From the NCBI GenBank assembly GCA_032249735.1, contig JAVVHA010000002.1, positions 62,001 through 126,000 on the forward strand: 64,000 bases of DNA. Reading direction: 5' to 3'. The DNA is from Dehalococcoidia bacterium (GTDB taxonomy: Bacteria; Chloroflexota; Dehalococcoidia; SM23-28-2; HRBIN24). Below, piece after piece: positions 48,024 through 57,379 of this stretch. The notes beneath the pieces are model-generated. The model was not told the origin of the DNA and did not search any database. It saw only the letters and a list, made by a program, of their open reading frames with translations. How positions within the stretch are numbered: position 1 is the first letter of the stretch; each line of letters opens with the position of its first letter. A program made the position numbers and the translations under genes.

Positions 48024-49085
48024 ATGGTGAAGCTGAGCCGGCTAACCTCCCTCTTGGGACTCTTCTCTCAGGACATGGCCATCGACCTCGGCACCGCCAA
48101 CACTTTGGTTTGGGTGCGGGGCAAAGGCATAGTGGTGGAGGAGCCTTCGGTGGTGGCCCTCGATAAGGTGGCCCGCCGCATCATCGCCGTGGGAGCAGAG
48201 GCCAAGCGCATGGTGGGGCGCACGCCAGCGGACGTGGTGGCCATAAGGCCTCTGCAGGACGGCGTCATCTCCGACTTCACCGTCACCGAGAAGATGCTCC
48301 AGTACTTCATGCGCCTGGCCGTAGACCACGCCTTCCTAGCGCGGCCACGCGTCGTCATTGGCATCCCCTCGGGCATCACCGAGGTGGAGAGGCGGGCGGT
48401 GCACGATGCGGCCCTCAACGCCGGCGCCCGCGCCTGCTATCTGATGGAAGAGCCCATGGCCGCAGCCATTGGCGCCGGCCTGCCCGTCTCCGAGCCGGGA
48501 GGGTGTATGGTGGTGGACATCGGTGGCGGCACCACGGAGGTGGCCGTCATCTCCATGGGGGGCATTGTGGTGAGCACTTCCATCCCTGTGGCGGGCGATG
48601 AGATGGACCATGACATCATCGCCTACCTTCGCCAGGTGCACAATTTGCTCATCGGCGAGCGCACGGCCGAGGAGGTGAAGATAGAAGCTGGCTCGGCCAT
48701 GCCCTTGGAGGAGGAGATCACGGTCAGCGTGCGGGGACGGGACCTGGCTACCGGCCTGCCTAAGGAGGTACAGGTGAGCTCGGTGGAGATAAGGGATGCC
48801 CTCTCCGGCTCCGTCAACGCCGTGGTGGAGGCGGTGCGCCAGACCATCGAGGCCACCCCGCCGGAGTTGGTGGCAGACATCATGCGCCGGGGCATTGTGC
48901 TGGCTGGGGGTGGCGCGTTGTTGCGGGGCCTAAGCTTGCGCCTCTCCCAGGAGACCAAGTTTCCCGTATACCTGGCGGAAGACCCTATGCGCTGCGTGGT
49001 GCGCGGGTGCGCCGCTGCCTTGGAGGAGGTGGCCATCCTCCAACGCCTGCAGGCGCGTATGCAGCGGAGGCGCCCGCCGCGCTAG
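48024..49085 (+). CDS. mreB: Rod-shape-determining protein MreB (canonical)
   Basis: Actin homologue that positions the elongation machinery under the membrane (353 aa). Phosphate-1 is AIDLGTANTLVWV, phosphate-2 is DIGGGTTEVAVIS, the catalytic-Glu region is LMEEPMAAAIGAG, and the adenosine motif is GIVLAGGGALL. All are canonical, unlike the paralogue at 17941. It leads the mreB-mreC-mreD-mrdA-rodA elongasome cluster. Confidence 0.96.
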   Translation: MVKLSRLTSLLGLFSQDMAIDLGTANTLVWVRGKGIVVEEPSVVALDKVARRIIAVGAEAKRMVGRTPADVVAIRPLQDGVISDFTVTEKMLQYFMRLAVDHAFLARPRVVIGIPSGITEVERRAVHDAALNAGARACYLMEEPMAAAIGAGLPVSEPGGCMVVDIGGGTTEVAVISMGGIVVSTSIPVAGDEMDHDIIAYLRQVHNLLIGERTAEEVKIEAGSAMPLEEEITVSVRGRDLATGLPKEVQVSSVEIRDALSGSVNAVVEAVRQTIEATPPELVADIMRRGIVLAGGGALLRGLSLRLSQETKFPVYLAEDPMRCVVRGCAAALEEVAILQRLQARMQRRRPPR

Positions 49086-49096
49086 TTTAAGGAGGC

Positions 49097-49966
49097 ATGG
49101 ATATCCTCCCCACATTCCGGCCCCGGTCCGGCCCTTTCCTACGGGCCACCCTGTGGGGCGTAGCTCATATCGTCTTGGCATCCCTCCTCCTCCTGGCGTC
49201 CCAGAAGGGCGCCCTGAACGGGCTGCAAGATGCTGCCATCTGGGCCATGGGGCCCTTGGCCGCACCCCTGCGAGATCTAGGCGACTGGGGATCCGATGTG
49301 GCTCGTGGCCTCTTCCGGCGTCCCCAGGTCATCAGGGAGAACGAGGCCCTGCGCCAGGAGGTGGAGCAGCTGCGGGCCCAGCTGGCCGCCCAAGCCGACG
49401 CCGGCGGACGCGTCCGAGAGCTGGAGTCCATGATGGGGTTACGTGCCCAGCGGGGCCAGGATGAGCTCCTAGTGGCCCATGTCATCGCCTTACATCTGGA
49501 CGCCAGCACCCAGGCCATCGCCATCGACCGCGGACAGGAGGACGGTCTAGTGAAGGGGATGGCCGTCCTGTCGGCCCAAGGGAGCCTGGTAGGCACCATA
49601 TCGCACCTCCTCCCCCATCACGCCTGGGTCACCTTGGTGACCGACCCCCGTATGCGGGTGAACGTAGCGGTTCAGACCACCCCTGGGGAGGAGGTGTGGG
49701 GCATGTGGCTGGGCCAAGTGGGCGGTGGCCCCACGGTGGACATGCTCCCTCAGGGCGCCCCCATCAAGGCAGGGCAGCTGGTGGTGACCTCGGGCCTTGG
49801 GGGGCAGCTACCCCCGGGCATCTTGGTGGGCACCATCAAATCGGTGGACGATAACCCCCAGCACGTCTTCGTCCGTGCTGCTGTGGAGCCGGCAGCCCGC
49901 CTGGACCGGCTGAGGACGGTGGCCGTGCTCACAAGCCATAGGCCTGCGGAGCTGGGGGAGCCATGA
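49097..49966 (+). CDS. mreC: Rod-shape-determining protein MreC
   Basis: Bitopic scaffold of the elongasome (289 aa). It has a short cytoplasmic N-terminus, one membrane helix (about 21-36), a coiled coil (REVEALRQEVEQLRAQL region, about 78-115), and the periplasmic beta domain with VTLVTDPRMRVNVAV and GLGGQLPPGILVGTI. It overlaps mreD by 4 bp. Confidence 0.94.
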   Translation: MDILPTFRPRSGPFLRATLWGVAHIVLASLLLLASQKGALNGLQDAAIWAMGPLAAPLRDLGDWGSDVARGLFRRPQVIRENEALRQEVEQLRAQLAAQADAGGRVRELESMMGLRAQRGQDELLVAHVIALHLDASTQAIAIDRGQEDGLVKGMAVLSAQGSLVGTISHLLPHHAWVTLVTDPRMRVNVAVQTTPGEEVWGMWLGQVGGGPTVDMLPQGAPIKAGQLVVTSGLGGQLPPGILVGTIKSVDDNPQHVFVRAAVEPAARLDRLRTVAVLTSHRPAELGEP

Positions 49967-50478
49967 GACATCGGGCCTTATTTCTCTTCCTGCTAGCCTT
50001 CGCTTGCCTATCGCGCATCTCTTTTCTGCACCATCTGGAGCTCATAGGGGTGGCGCCGGACCCGGTGCTGGTGCTGGTAGCCGCCTGGGCCCTCCTTTGG
50101 GGGCCCACCGAGGCCGCCCTTCTCCTCCCCCTGGCCGGACTGGCCACCGACCTGGTGCAAGGAGGGCCTGTTGGCCTCTCCATACTGGGGCTGATGCCCA
50201 TACCATTGCTAGCCACCTTTCAGGAGCTGAGGGTAATGGCTGTGACCCTGCCTTTGGCCGTCGGGGTGGTGGCCGTGGCCACCATGGCCCATCACCTGAT
50301 CACCCTCTCCGTCAGGGCGGCCATGGGCCAAGGCCTGCCCTGGGGGGAGGTGCTCACGAAGGAGGCCGTGCCAGAGGTGTTGGTCAACGCCCTCGCTATA
50401 TCCATCGTCTATCCACCCCTGCAGCTGGTGCGTCGCTTTCTGGGGTTCCCGCCCCAGGGGCTGACCATCGGGAGATAG
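49963..50478 (+). CDS. mreD: Rod-shape-determining protein MreD
   Basis: A polytopic membrane protein of 171 aa with about five hydrophobic helices (LFLFLLAFACL, DPVLVLVAAWALLWGP, LAGLATDLVQGGPVG and others). The family is weakly conserved; position directly after mreC (ATGA overlap) and before mrdA supports the call. It ends 3 bp before mrdA. Confidence 0.85.
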   Translation: MRHRALFLFLLAFACLSRISFLHHLELIGVAPDPVLVLVAAWALLWGPTEAALLLPLAGLATDLVQGGPVGLSILGLMPIPLLATFQELRVMAVTLPLAVGVVAVATMAHHLITLSVRAAMGQGLPWGEVLTKEAVPEVLVNALAISIVYPPLQLVRRFLGFPPQGLTIGR

Positions 50479-50481
50479 ACC

Positions 50482-52338
50482 ATGTCCGTATCCCAGCGTC
50501 GTACCGTCGGCAGGCCATCGCCCTCCCCGGCGTCCGCCACCCCTCCTCGCCCCCCTGCTGGCCCCCTTACCTTTCTTCTCCTGCGGGCGTTGGTAATCGT
50601 GCTTTTTGCCACTTTGATAGGACAATTGGTAAGGCTGCAGGTGGTGCAAGGGGAGAAGTTTCGGCGCCTTGCGGAGATCAACGCCTTGCGTCAAGAGGCG
50701 GTGACCCCTGCCCGCGGCCTGATATACGACCGCTACGGTCGGCCGCTGGTGCACAATGAGCCCTATTATCAAGCAGCTGTGGTGCCTGGGGACCTGCCCA
50801 AGGGCAGAGAGGAGGAGGTGCTGGGGAGGCTGGCAAGGCTCATCGGCATATCCCAGCAGGAGATGGAGGCTCGCCTTAAGGAAACGGCCGGGCGCCAGAA
50901 CCCATACCTGCCCGTGGTGGTGGCCAACGGGCTTTCACGGGAGGTGGCCCTCAAGCTCAAGGAACTGGAGAGGGAGCTGCCAGGGACACGCCTCCTGGTC
51001 ACCGCTATCCGCCGCTATCCCCTGGGCCAGGACGCCGCCCACCTCTTGGGATATGTAGGACCTATAACGGCCGAAGAGCTGGCCGAGATGGGTGGGGACG
51101 GCTACACCCTCCACGATTGGCTGGGGAAGATGGGGGTGGAGATGTTGTATGAAGACACGCTGCGAGGCACGCCCGGTCGGCGGTTGACAGAGGTGGACGC
51201 CCTTGGACACCCCCGGCGGCTGGTGGCCGAGGAACCGCCCCGCCACGGCATGAACCTGGTTCTGACGCTGGATGCCCAGCTCCAGAGAGCGGTAGCGACG
51301 GCTCTGGGGAGGGCCACCTCCGGCGTGGCGGCGGCCGTAGTGATGGACGTCCGCACAGGCGATATCCTGGCCCTGGCCTCCCTCCCCGCCTTCGATCCCA
51401 ACCCCCTCTCGCACCCCCAGCTCCTTGGTCAAGCCTCAGATCTACTGGCCCACCCCGACAAGCCCCTTCTCAACCACGCCCTGGGGGAGGCCTATGCCCC
51501 TGGCAGCGTGTTCAAGCCCATGGTGGCTGCTGCCGCCTTGCAGGAGGGGGTGATCACTCCTGCTACCGTGTTTGTGAGTCACGGCTACATCACTGTGGCC
51601 CACCCCTACGATCCGCGAGCCATCCAGGTCCTCAGGGACTGGGACATCCTGGGGCCCATGGACCTGAGCAAGGCCCTAGCCCTCGCCTCCCATGTCTATT
51701 TCTACCGCTTGGCAGGGGGCGAGGACGGCGCTGGCGGGCTGGGCCCAGAGAAGTTGGCCCGCTATGCCCGTGGCTTTGGTCTGGGCTTTTCCACTGGCAT
51801 CGAGCTGCCTGGGGAGGCAGAGGGGTTGGTCCCCGACCCCGTATGGAAGGAGCGGGTGCTCAAGGACCGGTGGAGCGCCGTGGACACCTTTCGCATGGGG
51901 GCGGGGGGAGGGTATCTGCGAGTGACCCCCCTGCAGATGGCCGTAGCCACTGCCGCCATCGCCAACGGTGGCCACCTCCTGAAGCCCCGCCTCGTCCTGG
52001 AGGTAATAGACCATGAGGGGAGGGTAGTGCGCCACGTCCCACGGCAGGTGAGGGGGGAGGTACCTGTAGGGCAGGACGCCCTGGCGGTGGTGCGACAGGC
52101 CATGGCCACCGCTGTATCCCAGGGCATAGCGCGCCAGGCCCAGGTCCCTGGGCTTCCGGTGGCCGGCCTGGCCACGGTGCAGGGGCCTGGCGAGGTGGCC
52201 CATGGCTGGTTCGTGGGCTTCGCCCCCGCCAATGAGCCGGAAGTAGCTGTGGTGGTATTCCTTAGGGATGGCACAGGGGTTCAGGCTGCCCAGGTAGCCT
52301 CTCGCATCTTCCAGGCCTGGTGGGAGGGGCGCCCATGA
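50482..52338 (+). CDS. mrdA: Penicillin-binding protein 2 (MrdA) with degenerate transpeptidase site
   Basis: Elongasome class-B PBP (618 aa): one membrane helix (about 30-50), a pedestal domain (RGLIYDRYGRPLVHNE), then the transpeptidase fold. SxxK is intact (Ser342-Val-Phe-Lys345 in PGSVFKP). The SxN/SxD motif reads Ala402-Ser403-His404 (ALASHVYFY). The KTG motif reads Leu563-Ala564-Thr565 (VAGLATVQG). Two of three catalytic motifs are therefore lost while the frame, length and fold are kept. It may act mainly as an activator of RodA. It overlaps rodA by 4 bp. Confidence 0.9.
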   Translation: MSVSQRRTVGRPSPSPASATPPRPPAGPLTFLLLRALVIVLFATLIGQLVRLQVVQGEKFRRLAEINALRQEAVTPARGLIYDRYGRPLVHNEPYYQAAVVPGDLPKGREEEVLGRLARLIGISQQEMEARLKETAGRQNPYLPVVVANGLSREVALKLKELERELPGTRLLVTAIRRYPLGQDAAHLLGYVGPITAEELAEMGGDGYTLHDWLGKMGVEMLYEDTLRGTPGRRLTEVDALGHPRRLVAEEPPRHGMNLVLTLDAQLQRAVATALGRATSGVAAAVVMDVRTGDILALASLPAFDPNPLSHPQLLGQASDLLAHPDKPLLNHALGEAYAPGSVFKPMVAAAALQEGVITPATVFVSHGYITVAHPYDPRAIQVLRDWDILGPMDLSKALALASHVYFYRLAGGEDGAGGLGPEKLARYARGFGLGFSTGIELPGEAEGLVPDPVWKERVLKDRWSAVDTFRMGAGGGYLRVTPLQMAVATAAIANGGHLLKPRLVLEVIDHEGRVVRHVPRQVRGEVPVGQDALAVVRQAMATAVSQGIARQAQVPGLPVAGLATVQGPGEVAHGWFVGFAPANEPEVAVVVFLRDGTGVQAAQVASRIFQAWWEGRP

Positions 52339-53450
52339 GCTGGCGGGAGATCTCACGGCGGTGGGACCCCTGGATGGTTGTAGTGGCCCTGGCTTTGGCC
52401 GCCTATGGGGGCCTCATCATCTACAGCGCCTCCCTTAGCGCCTTCCCAGATGGGGTCACAGGGCTGGACCACCCAGTGGTGAAGCAGGGGTTGGCAGTGG
52501 CATTGGGCCTCACCCTCATGGTGGCGGTGATGGCGGTGCCATTTCGGGTGTGGGCCCTGGCCGCCCCAGTTCTGTATGGCCTCACCCTCGTCCTGCTGGT
52601 GATGGTGCTGTTGGTGGGCCAGGCATCCCTTGGGGCTAGGCGCTGGCTGGACTTGGGCCTGGTGCAGGTCCAGGTGTCGGAGATGGCCAAGTTGGCCACT
52701 GTCATCGTCCTGGCCCGCTTCTTCTCCCAGCGGTGGCGGGAGATGGGGAAGGTGGGCAACCTCCTCCTCTCCCTGGGGCTGGCCGCCGTGCCTGCCCTCC
52801 TGGTAATAGTGGAGCCGGACCTGGGCACGGCCATCATCTTCGGCGTTGTGTGGGTGGTGATGGCCCTGATAGGGGGGGCCCGCCCTAGCCACGTGGGGAT
52901 GGTGGTGGCCCTGGTGCTGCTCTCTATTCCTCTCACGGTGGCTGTGGCCTTGGCCGACTATCAGCGGGAAAGGCTGGCCCTCTTCTTCAACCCCAACCTG
53001 GACCCCCTGGGGGGAGGGTTCAACATCCTGCAAGCGGAGATAGGCATCGGGGCGGGCGGCCTGTGGGGGCGGGGCCTTTTCCAGGGCACCCAGACCCAAC
53101 TGGACTTCCTGCAGGCGGCCAGCACCGATTATGCCTTCGCCGTGCTGGGGGAGGAGCTAGGCCTTATGGGAGCCCTCTTTCTGCTCGCCCTGTACGCGTT
53201 CTTGCTGTTCCGCCTCATCAGGGCAGCCGCTTTGGCCCATGACCTCTTCGCCCGCCTGTTGGTGATAGGTTTGGCTGTGACGCTGCTGACGCAGGTATTC
53301 ATCAACATAGGGGTCAACGTGCGCCTGTTACCCGTTACCGGCATCCCCTTGCCCCTGGTCTCCCAGGGTGGCACTTCTACGGTCATCACCATGGTGGCCC
53401 TGGGCATAGCGCAGGGGGTGCTGCTGCGGCAGGCGCCCTTCAACCTCTAG
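52335..53450 (+). CDS. rodA: Peptidoglycan glycosyltransferase RodA
   Basis: SEDS-family glycan polymerase, about ten membrane helices, 371 aa. Typical features are YGGLIIYSAS in helix 1, GARRWLDLGLVQVQVSEMAKL, and the essential Asp in STDYAFAVLGEELG, which is retained, so polymerase activity is expected. INIGVNVRLLPVTGIPLPLVSQGGTS is the C-terminal signature. The start is ATG 52335 overlapping the mrdA stop. Its last 11 bp overlap convergent radA. Confidence 0.95.
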   Translation: MSWREISRRWDPWMVVVALALAAYGGLIIYSASLSAFPDGVTGLDHPVVKQGLAVALGLTLMVAVMAVPFRVWALAAPVLYGLTLVLLVMVLLVGQASLGARRWLDLGLVQVQVSEMAKLATVIVLARFFSQRWREMGKVGNLLLSLGLAAVPALLVIVEPDLGTAIIFGVVWVVMALIGGARPSHVGMVVALVLLSIPLTVAVALADYQRERLALFFNPNLDPLGGGFNILQAEIGIGAGGLWGRGLFQGTQTQLDFLQAASTDYAFAVLGEELGLMGALFLLALYAFLLFRLIRAAALAHDLFARLLVIGLAVTLLTQVFINIGVNVRLLPVTGIPLPLVSQGGTSTVITMVALGIAQGVLLRQAPFNL

Positions 53451-54792
53451 GCCAGGCCAGGGCCAGGGCCTCCCTAATGGTGGAGGCTGCCAGCACCTCC
53501 GTGCCAGGCTCCGAGGGCCGCCGCAAGGCAGCCCTGGGCACCAGGGCACGCTGGAACCCCAGGCGTCGGGCCTCGGCCAGGCGCCGCTCCAGATGGGGTA
53601 CATAACGCAGCTCCCCCGAGAGCCCCACCTCCCCCATGACCACCATGTCCTGCGGAAGGGGATGGCCGCGGTGGCTAGAGATGATGGCCAGGGCTATGGC
53701 CAGGTCGGCCGCCGGCTCCGCCACCCGCAGGCCCCCCACGGCCGAGACTATAACGTCCTGATTGCCCAGGGGGAGGCCGAGACGCCGCGATAGCACGGCC
53801 GTCACCACCAGCAGCCGCCCCAAGTCCACCCCATTGGCGATGCGCCGCGGCACCTGGGAGAAGGAAGGGCTGGTAAGGGCCTGCACCTCCACCAGGAGGG
53901 GCCGGCTCCCCTCCATGGTAGCCATCACCACCGAGCCCACGGCCTCCGAACCCCGCCCCGATAGAAACAGGGCCGATGGGTTCTCCACTTCCAGTAGCCC
54001 CTCCTCCGTCATCTCGAAGACCCCCACCTCGGCCGCCGAGCCGAACCGGTTCTTCACCCCCCGCAGGAGACGGTAGCTGCTGTACTTCTCCCCCTCTAAG
54101 TAGAGGACCACGTCCACCATGTGCTCCAGCATCTTGGGGCCGGCGATGTCACCCTCCTTGGTGACGTGGCCAACGATGATCACCGGCACGCCCCGGCCCT
54201 TGGCCCACCGCATGAGCTGGAGGGTGCACTGGCGCACCTGCACCACGCTGCCAGGCGTCTGCGGCACTGCCTCACTGTACACAGTCTGGATGGAGTCCAC
54301 CACCATCAGGGAGGGGCGGAGGGCGTCGGCTTGGGCGAGCACGGCCTCCAGGTTGGTCTCCGCCAGCACATAGAGGCCATGGCCCCCTATCGCCAGCCGT
54401 CGCGCCCGCATGCCCACCTGCTGCGCCGACTCCTCGGCCGAAACATAAAGGACGGGACCACGGCCGTCGGCGGCCACCCTTCCTGCCGCCTGCAGGATGA
54501 GGGTGGACTTGCCCACCCCGGGGTCGCCGCCGATGAGCACAAGGGACCCGGGCACCAGGCCTCCCCCCAGCACCCGGTCCATCTCGCCAAGGCCCACCCG
54601 TAGCCGCGGCTCCTCCTCGCCCCAAAGGGAGGTTACCTCCTTGGGCACCGCCTCCCACCCTGGGCGGGGCATCTCCACCGCCTCCAAGAAAGTGTTCCAG
54701 GCACCGCACTGGGGGCAACGCCCCAGCCACTTGGGGGCATAATGCCCGCACTCGCCGCAGACGAAGAGGGGACGGCGGGCCTTGGAACTCAC
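53440..54792 (-). CDS. radA: DNA repair protein RadA
   Basis: RecA-like helicase that promotes branch migration in recombination (450 aa). The C4 zinc finger is CGECGHYAPKWLGRCPQC, Walker A is GGDPGVGKSTLI, the RadA-specific KNRFG motif is present (GVKNRFGSAA), and the C-terminal half is Lon-protease-like (GEVGLSGELRYV). It starts at ATG 54792. It lies 77 bp downstream of clpC on the same strand, a pairing common in Gram-positive-type genomes. Confidence 0.96.
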   Translation of the reverse strand: MSSKARRPLFVCGECGHYAPKWLGRCPQCGAWNTFLEAVEMPRPGWEAVPKEVTSLWGEEEPRLRVGLGEMDRVLGGGLVPGSLVLIGGDPGVGKSTLILQAAGRVAADGRGPVLYVSAEESAQQVGMRARRLAIGGHGLYVLAETNLEAVLAQADALRPSLMVVDSIQTVYSEAVPQTPGSVVQVRQCTLQLMRWAKGRGVPVIIVGHVTKEGDIAGPKMLEHMVDVVLYLEGEKYSSYRLLRGVKNRFGSAAEVGVFEMTEEGLLEVENPSALFLSGRGSEAVGSVVMATMEGSRPLLVEVQALTSPSFSQVPRRIANGVDLGRLLVVTAVLSRRLGLPLGNQDVIVSAVGGLRVAEPAADLAIALAIISSHRGHPLPQDMVVMGEVGLSGELRYVPHLERRLAEARRLGFQRALVPRAALRRPSEPGTEVLAASTIREALALAWPRG

Positions 54793-54869
54793 GTTCTAAT
54801 TATGACCCAGGGGACGCCTGCCTTCAAGGCCAGGGTGGGCAACATGCTCATATGGCCCGCAGGCAGCCC

Positions 54870-57332
54870 TTAGGCCAGGGCAGGCTGGGAGGCGTTGATA
54901 AGGACGATCTCCCCGTTCTGGACATCGATGCGGACCGTGTCACCCTCGCGGAACCGCTCCGCCAGGATGGCCTCCGAGAGGCGGTCCTCGATCTCCGTCT
55001 CGATGAGGCGACGCAGGGGGCGCGCCCCGAAGACAGGGTCGTACCCTTTCTCCCCCAGCCACTCCTTGGCCGCCTCCGTCAGCTCCATCTTGATGCCCTT
55101 GAGAACCACCCGCTTCTCCACCTCCCTCACCTCTTTCTCCACGATCTGGCGGATGTGGTCCTTGGTGAGGGGGTGGAAGACCACCACGGCATCGAGGCGG
55201 TTGATGAACTCCGGCCTGAAGACGCGCTTCATGGCCTCCAACACCTTCTCCTTCATCCGCTCATACTGCTCCTGGAAGCTCTGGGCCTCCTCCCTCTTGG
55301 TAGCGAAGCCCAGGGCCTGCTCCTTGCGGATGAGATCGGAGCCCACGTTGGAGGTCATGATGATGATGGTGTTGCGGAAGTCCACCCGCCTTCCCTTGGC
55401 GTCCGTCAGGTGGCCATCGTCGAAGATCTGGAGCAGCATGTTGAAGACGTCCGGATGGGCCTTCTCGATCTCGTCCAAAAGGATGAGCATGTGGGGCTTA
55501 CGCCGCACGGTGTCGGTGAGCTGAGCGGCGTCCTCGTAGCCCACATACCCGGGGGGCGCGCCGATGAGCCTGGAGACGTTGTGCTTCTCCATGAACTCGC
55601 TCATGTCCAGGCGGAGCATGGCGTCCTCGGAGCCGAACATGAACTCGGCCAGGGCCCGCGCCAGGTAGGTCTTGCCTACCCCTGTGGGCCCCAGGAACAG
55701 GAAGACGCCCACCGGCCGCCTGGGGTCCTTGAGGCCGGCCCTGGCCCGCCGCACAGCCCGCGCCACCGTGCGTATGGCCTCGTCTTGGCCCACGATCTTC
55801 TCATGGAGGGCCTCCTCCATCTTGAGGAGCCGCTGCGACTCCTCGGAGGCGATGCGGGTGACGGGGATGCCCGTCCACATGGAGACGACCTCACAGATGT
55901 CCTCGGCGGTGACCACCGGCTTCTCCTCCATGCGCCGGGCCCGCCAGTCGGCCTCCAGGGCCTTGATACGCTCCTGTAGCTTGGCCTCCCTCTCCCGCAG
56001 CTCGGCGGCCAGCTCGTACTGTTGCTGGCTTATGGCCTGCTCCTTCTCCCGACGCAGCCCCTCCAGCCCCTTCAGGGCCTCCTGCAGGGAGGGCGGTGCG
56101 TAAGAGCGGCGGATACGCACCCGAGAGGCGGCCTCGTCCATCAGGTCTATGGCCTTGTCGGGCAGGAAGCGGTCGGGCACGTAGCGGGCGGCCAGCTCGG
56201 CAGCGGCCTTCACCGCCTCATCGCTTATGATGAGACCATGGTGCTCCTCATAGCGGTGCTTGATGCCCCGCAGGATCTCCAGCGTCTCCTCCACTGTGGG
56301 CTCGTTGACCAGGATGGGCTGGAGGCGCCGCTCCAGAGCGGCATCCTTCTCGATATACTTGCGGTAGTCGTCCAGGGTGGTGGCCCCGATGACCTGGATC
56401 TCGCCCCGCGCCAAGGAGGGCTTGAGGATGTTGGCGGCATCCACCGCCCCCTCAGCCGCGCCCGCCCCCACCAGCATGTGCATCTCGTCGATGAAGAGGA
56501 TGCAGTTGCCGGCGTTCTTCAGCTCCTCGATGACCTTCTTGAGGCGCTCCTCAAACTCGCCCCGGTACTTGGTGCCGGCCACCAAGGCCCCTATGTCCAG
56601 GGTGACGATGCGCTTGCCCTGCAGCATCTCCGGCACCTCGCCCCGGACGATGCGCTGGGCCAGCGCCTCCACGATGGCTGTCTTCCCCACTCCAGGCTCG
56701 CCAATGAGGACGGGGTTGTTCTTGGTGCGACGGGAGAGGATCTGGATGGCCCGCTCGATCTCCCGGTCGCGCCCGATGACCGGGTCCAGTTTCCCCTGGC
56801 GGGCCAGGGCGGTGAGGTCCACCCCCAGCTGGTCCAGGGTGGGGGTGCGGGCCACAGCCCGGGGCTGCGCTCCCCCCTGCTGGGGCATGCTCTGGGAGAG
56901 GACGCGGGTCACCTCCGCCCGCACCTTCTCCAGGCTCACACCCAGGCTCTCCAGGACGCCGGCAGCTATCCCCTCCCCTTCCCGCACCAGGCCCAGGAGG
57001 AGGTGCTCGGTGCCAATGTACTGGTGGCCCAGGCGGCGCGCCTCGTCCACCGCCAGCTCGATGACTTTCTTGGCCCTGGGGGTGAGGCCGATCTCGCCGG
57101 TGACGGCCTTGTCGCCCCGGCCGATGATGAACTCTACCGCCGAGCGCACCTTGGCCAGGTCCACGCCCAGGTTGGCCAGAACCTTGGCCGCCACCCCCTC
57201 ACCCTCGCGCACCAGCCCCAGGAGGATATGCTCGGTGCCGATGTAGTTATGGTTGAAGCGCAAGGCCTCCTCTTGCGCCAGGGTGAGGACTCTCCTCGCC
57301 CGTTCTGTGAACTTCTCGAAGCGGTCAGCCAT
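54870..57332 (-). CDS. clpC: ATP-dependent Clp protease ATPase subunit ClpC
   Basis: AAA+ unfoldase feeding ClpP (820 aa). It has an N-terminal repeat domain ([18 protein letters not shown]), a first AAA+ with Walker [11 protein letters not shown], a UVR-like coiled segment ([17 protein letters not shown]) in the middle region, and a second AAA+ with Walker [12 protein letters not shown]. The start is ATG 57332 after GGGAGGGAG; upstream in-frame sequence to 57464 overlaps the S1 gene and is rejected. mcsA, mcsB and ctsR are not adjacent. Confidence 0.96.
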   Translation of the reverse strand: MADRFEKFTERARRVLTLAQEEALRFNHNYIGTEHILLGLVREGEGVAAKVLANLGVDLAKVRSAVEFIIGRGDKAVTGEIGLTPRAKKVIELAVDEARRLGHQYIGTEHLLLGLVREGEGIAAGVLESLGVSLEKVRAEVTRVLSQSMPQQGGAQPRAVARTPTLDQLGVDLTALARQGKLDPVIGRDREIERAIQILSRRTKNNPVLIGEPGVGKTAIVEALAQRIVRGEVPEMLQGKRIVTLDIGALVAGTKYRGEFEERLKKVIEELKNAGNCILFIDEMHMLVGAGAAEGAVDAANILKPSLARGEIQVIGATTLDDYRKYIEKDAALERRLQPILVNEPTVEETLEILRGIKHRYEEHHGLIISDEAVKAAAELAARYVPDRFLPDKAIDLMDEAASRVRIRRSYAPPSLQEALKGLEGLRREKEQAISQQQYELAAELREREAKLQERIKALEADWRARRMEEKPVVTAEDICEVVSMWTGIPVTRIASEESQRLLKMEEALHEKIVGQDEAIRTVARAVRRARAGLKDPRRPVGVFLFLGPTGVGKTYLARALAEFMFGSEDAMLRLDMSEFMEKHNVSRLIGAPPGYVGYEDAAQLTDTVRRKPHMLILLDEIEKAHPDVFNMLLQIFDDGHLTDAKGRRVDFRNTIIIMTSNVGSDLIRKEQALGFATKREEAQSFQEQYERMKEKVLEAMKRVFRPEFINRLDAVVVFHPLTKDHIRQIVEKEVREVEKRVVLKGIKMELTEAAKEWLGEKGYDPVFGARPLRRLIETEIEDRLSEAILAERFREGDTVRIDVQNGEIVLINASQPALA

Positions 57333-57379
57333 GCTCCCTCCCCGCACTCTATACCTTAACGCGGCACCGCCCCTTCTTT

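Noticed and set aside
50482-52338. mrdA as a pseudogene
   Set aside because: Frame is full length, pedestal and SxxK are intact, and it is coupled to rodA; only two motifs differ.
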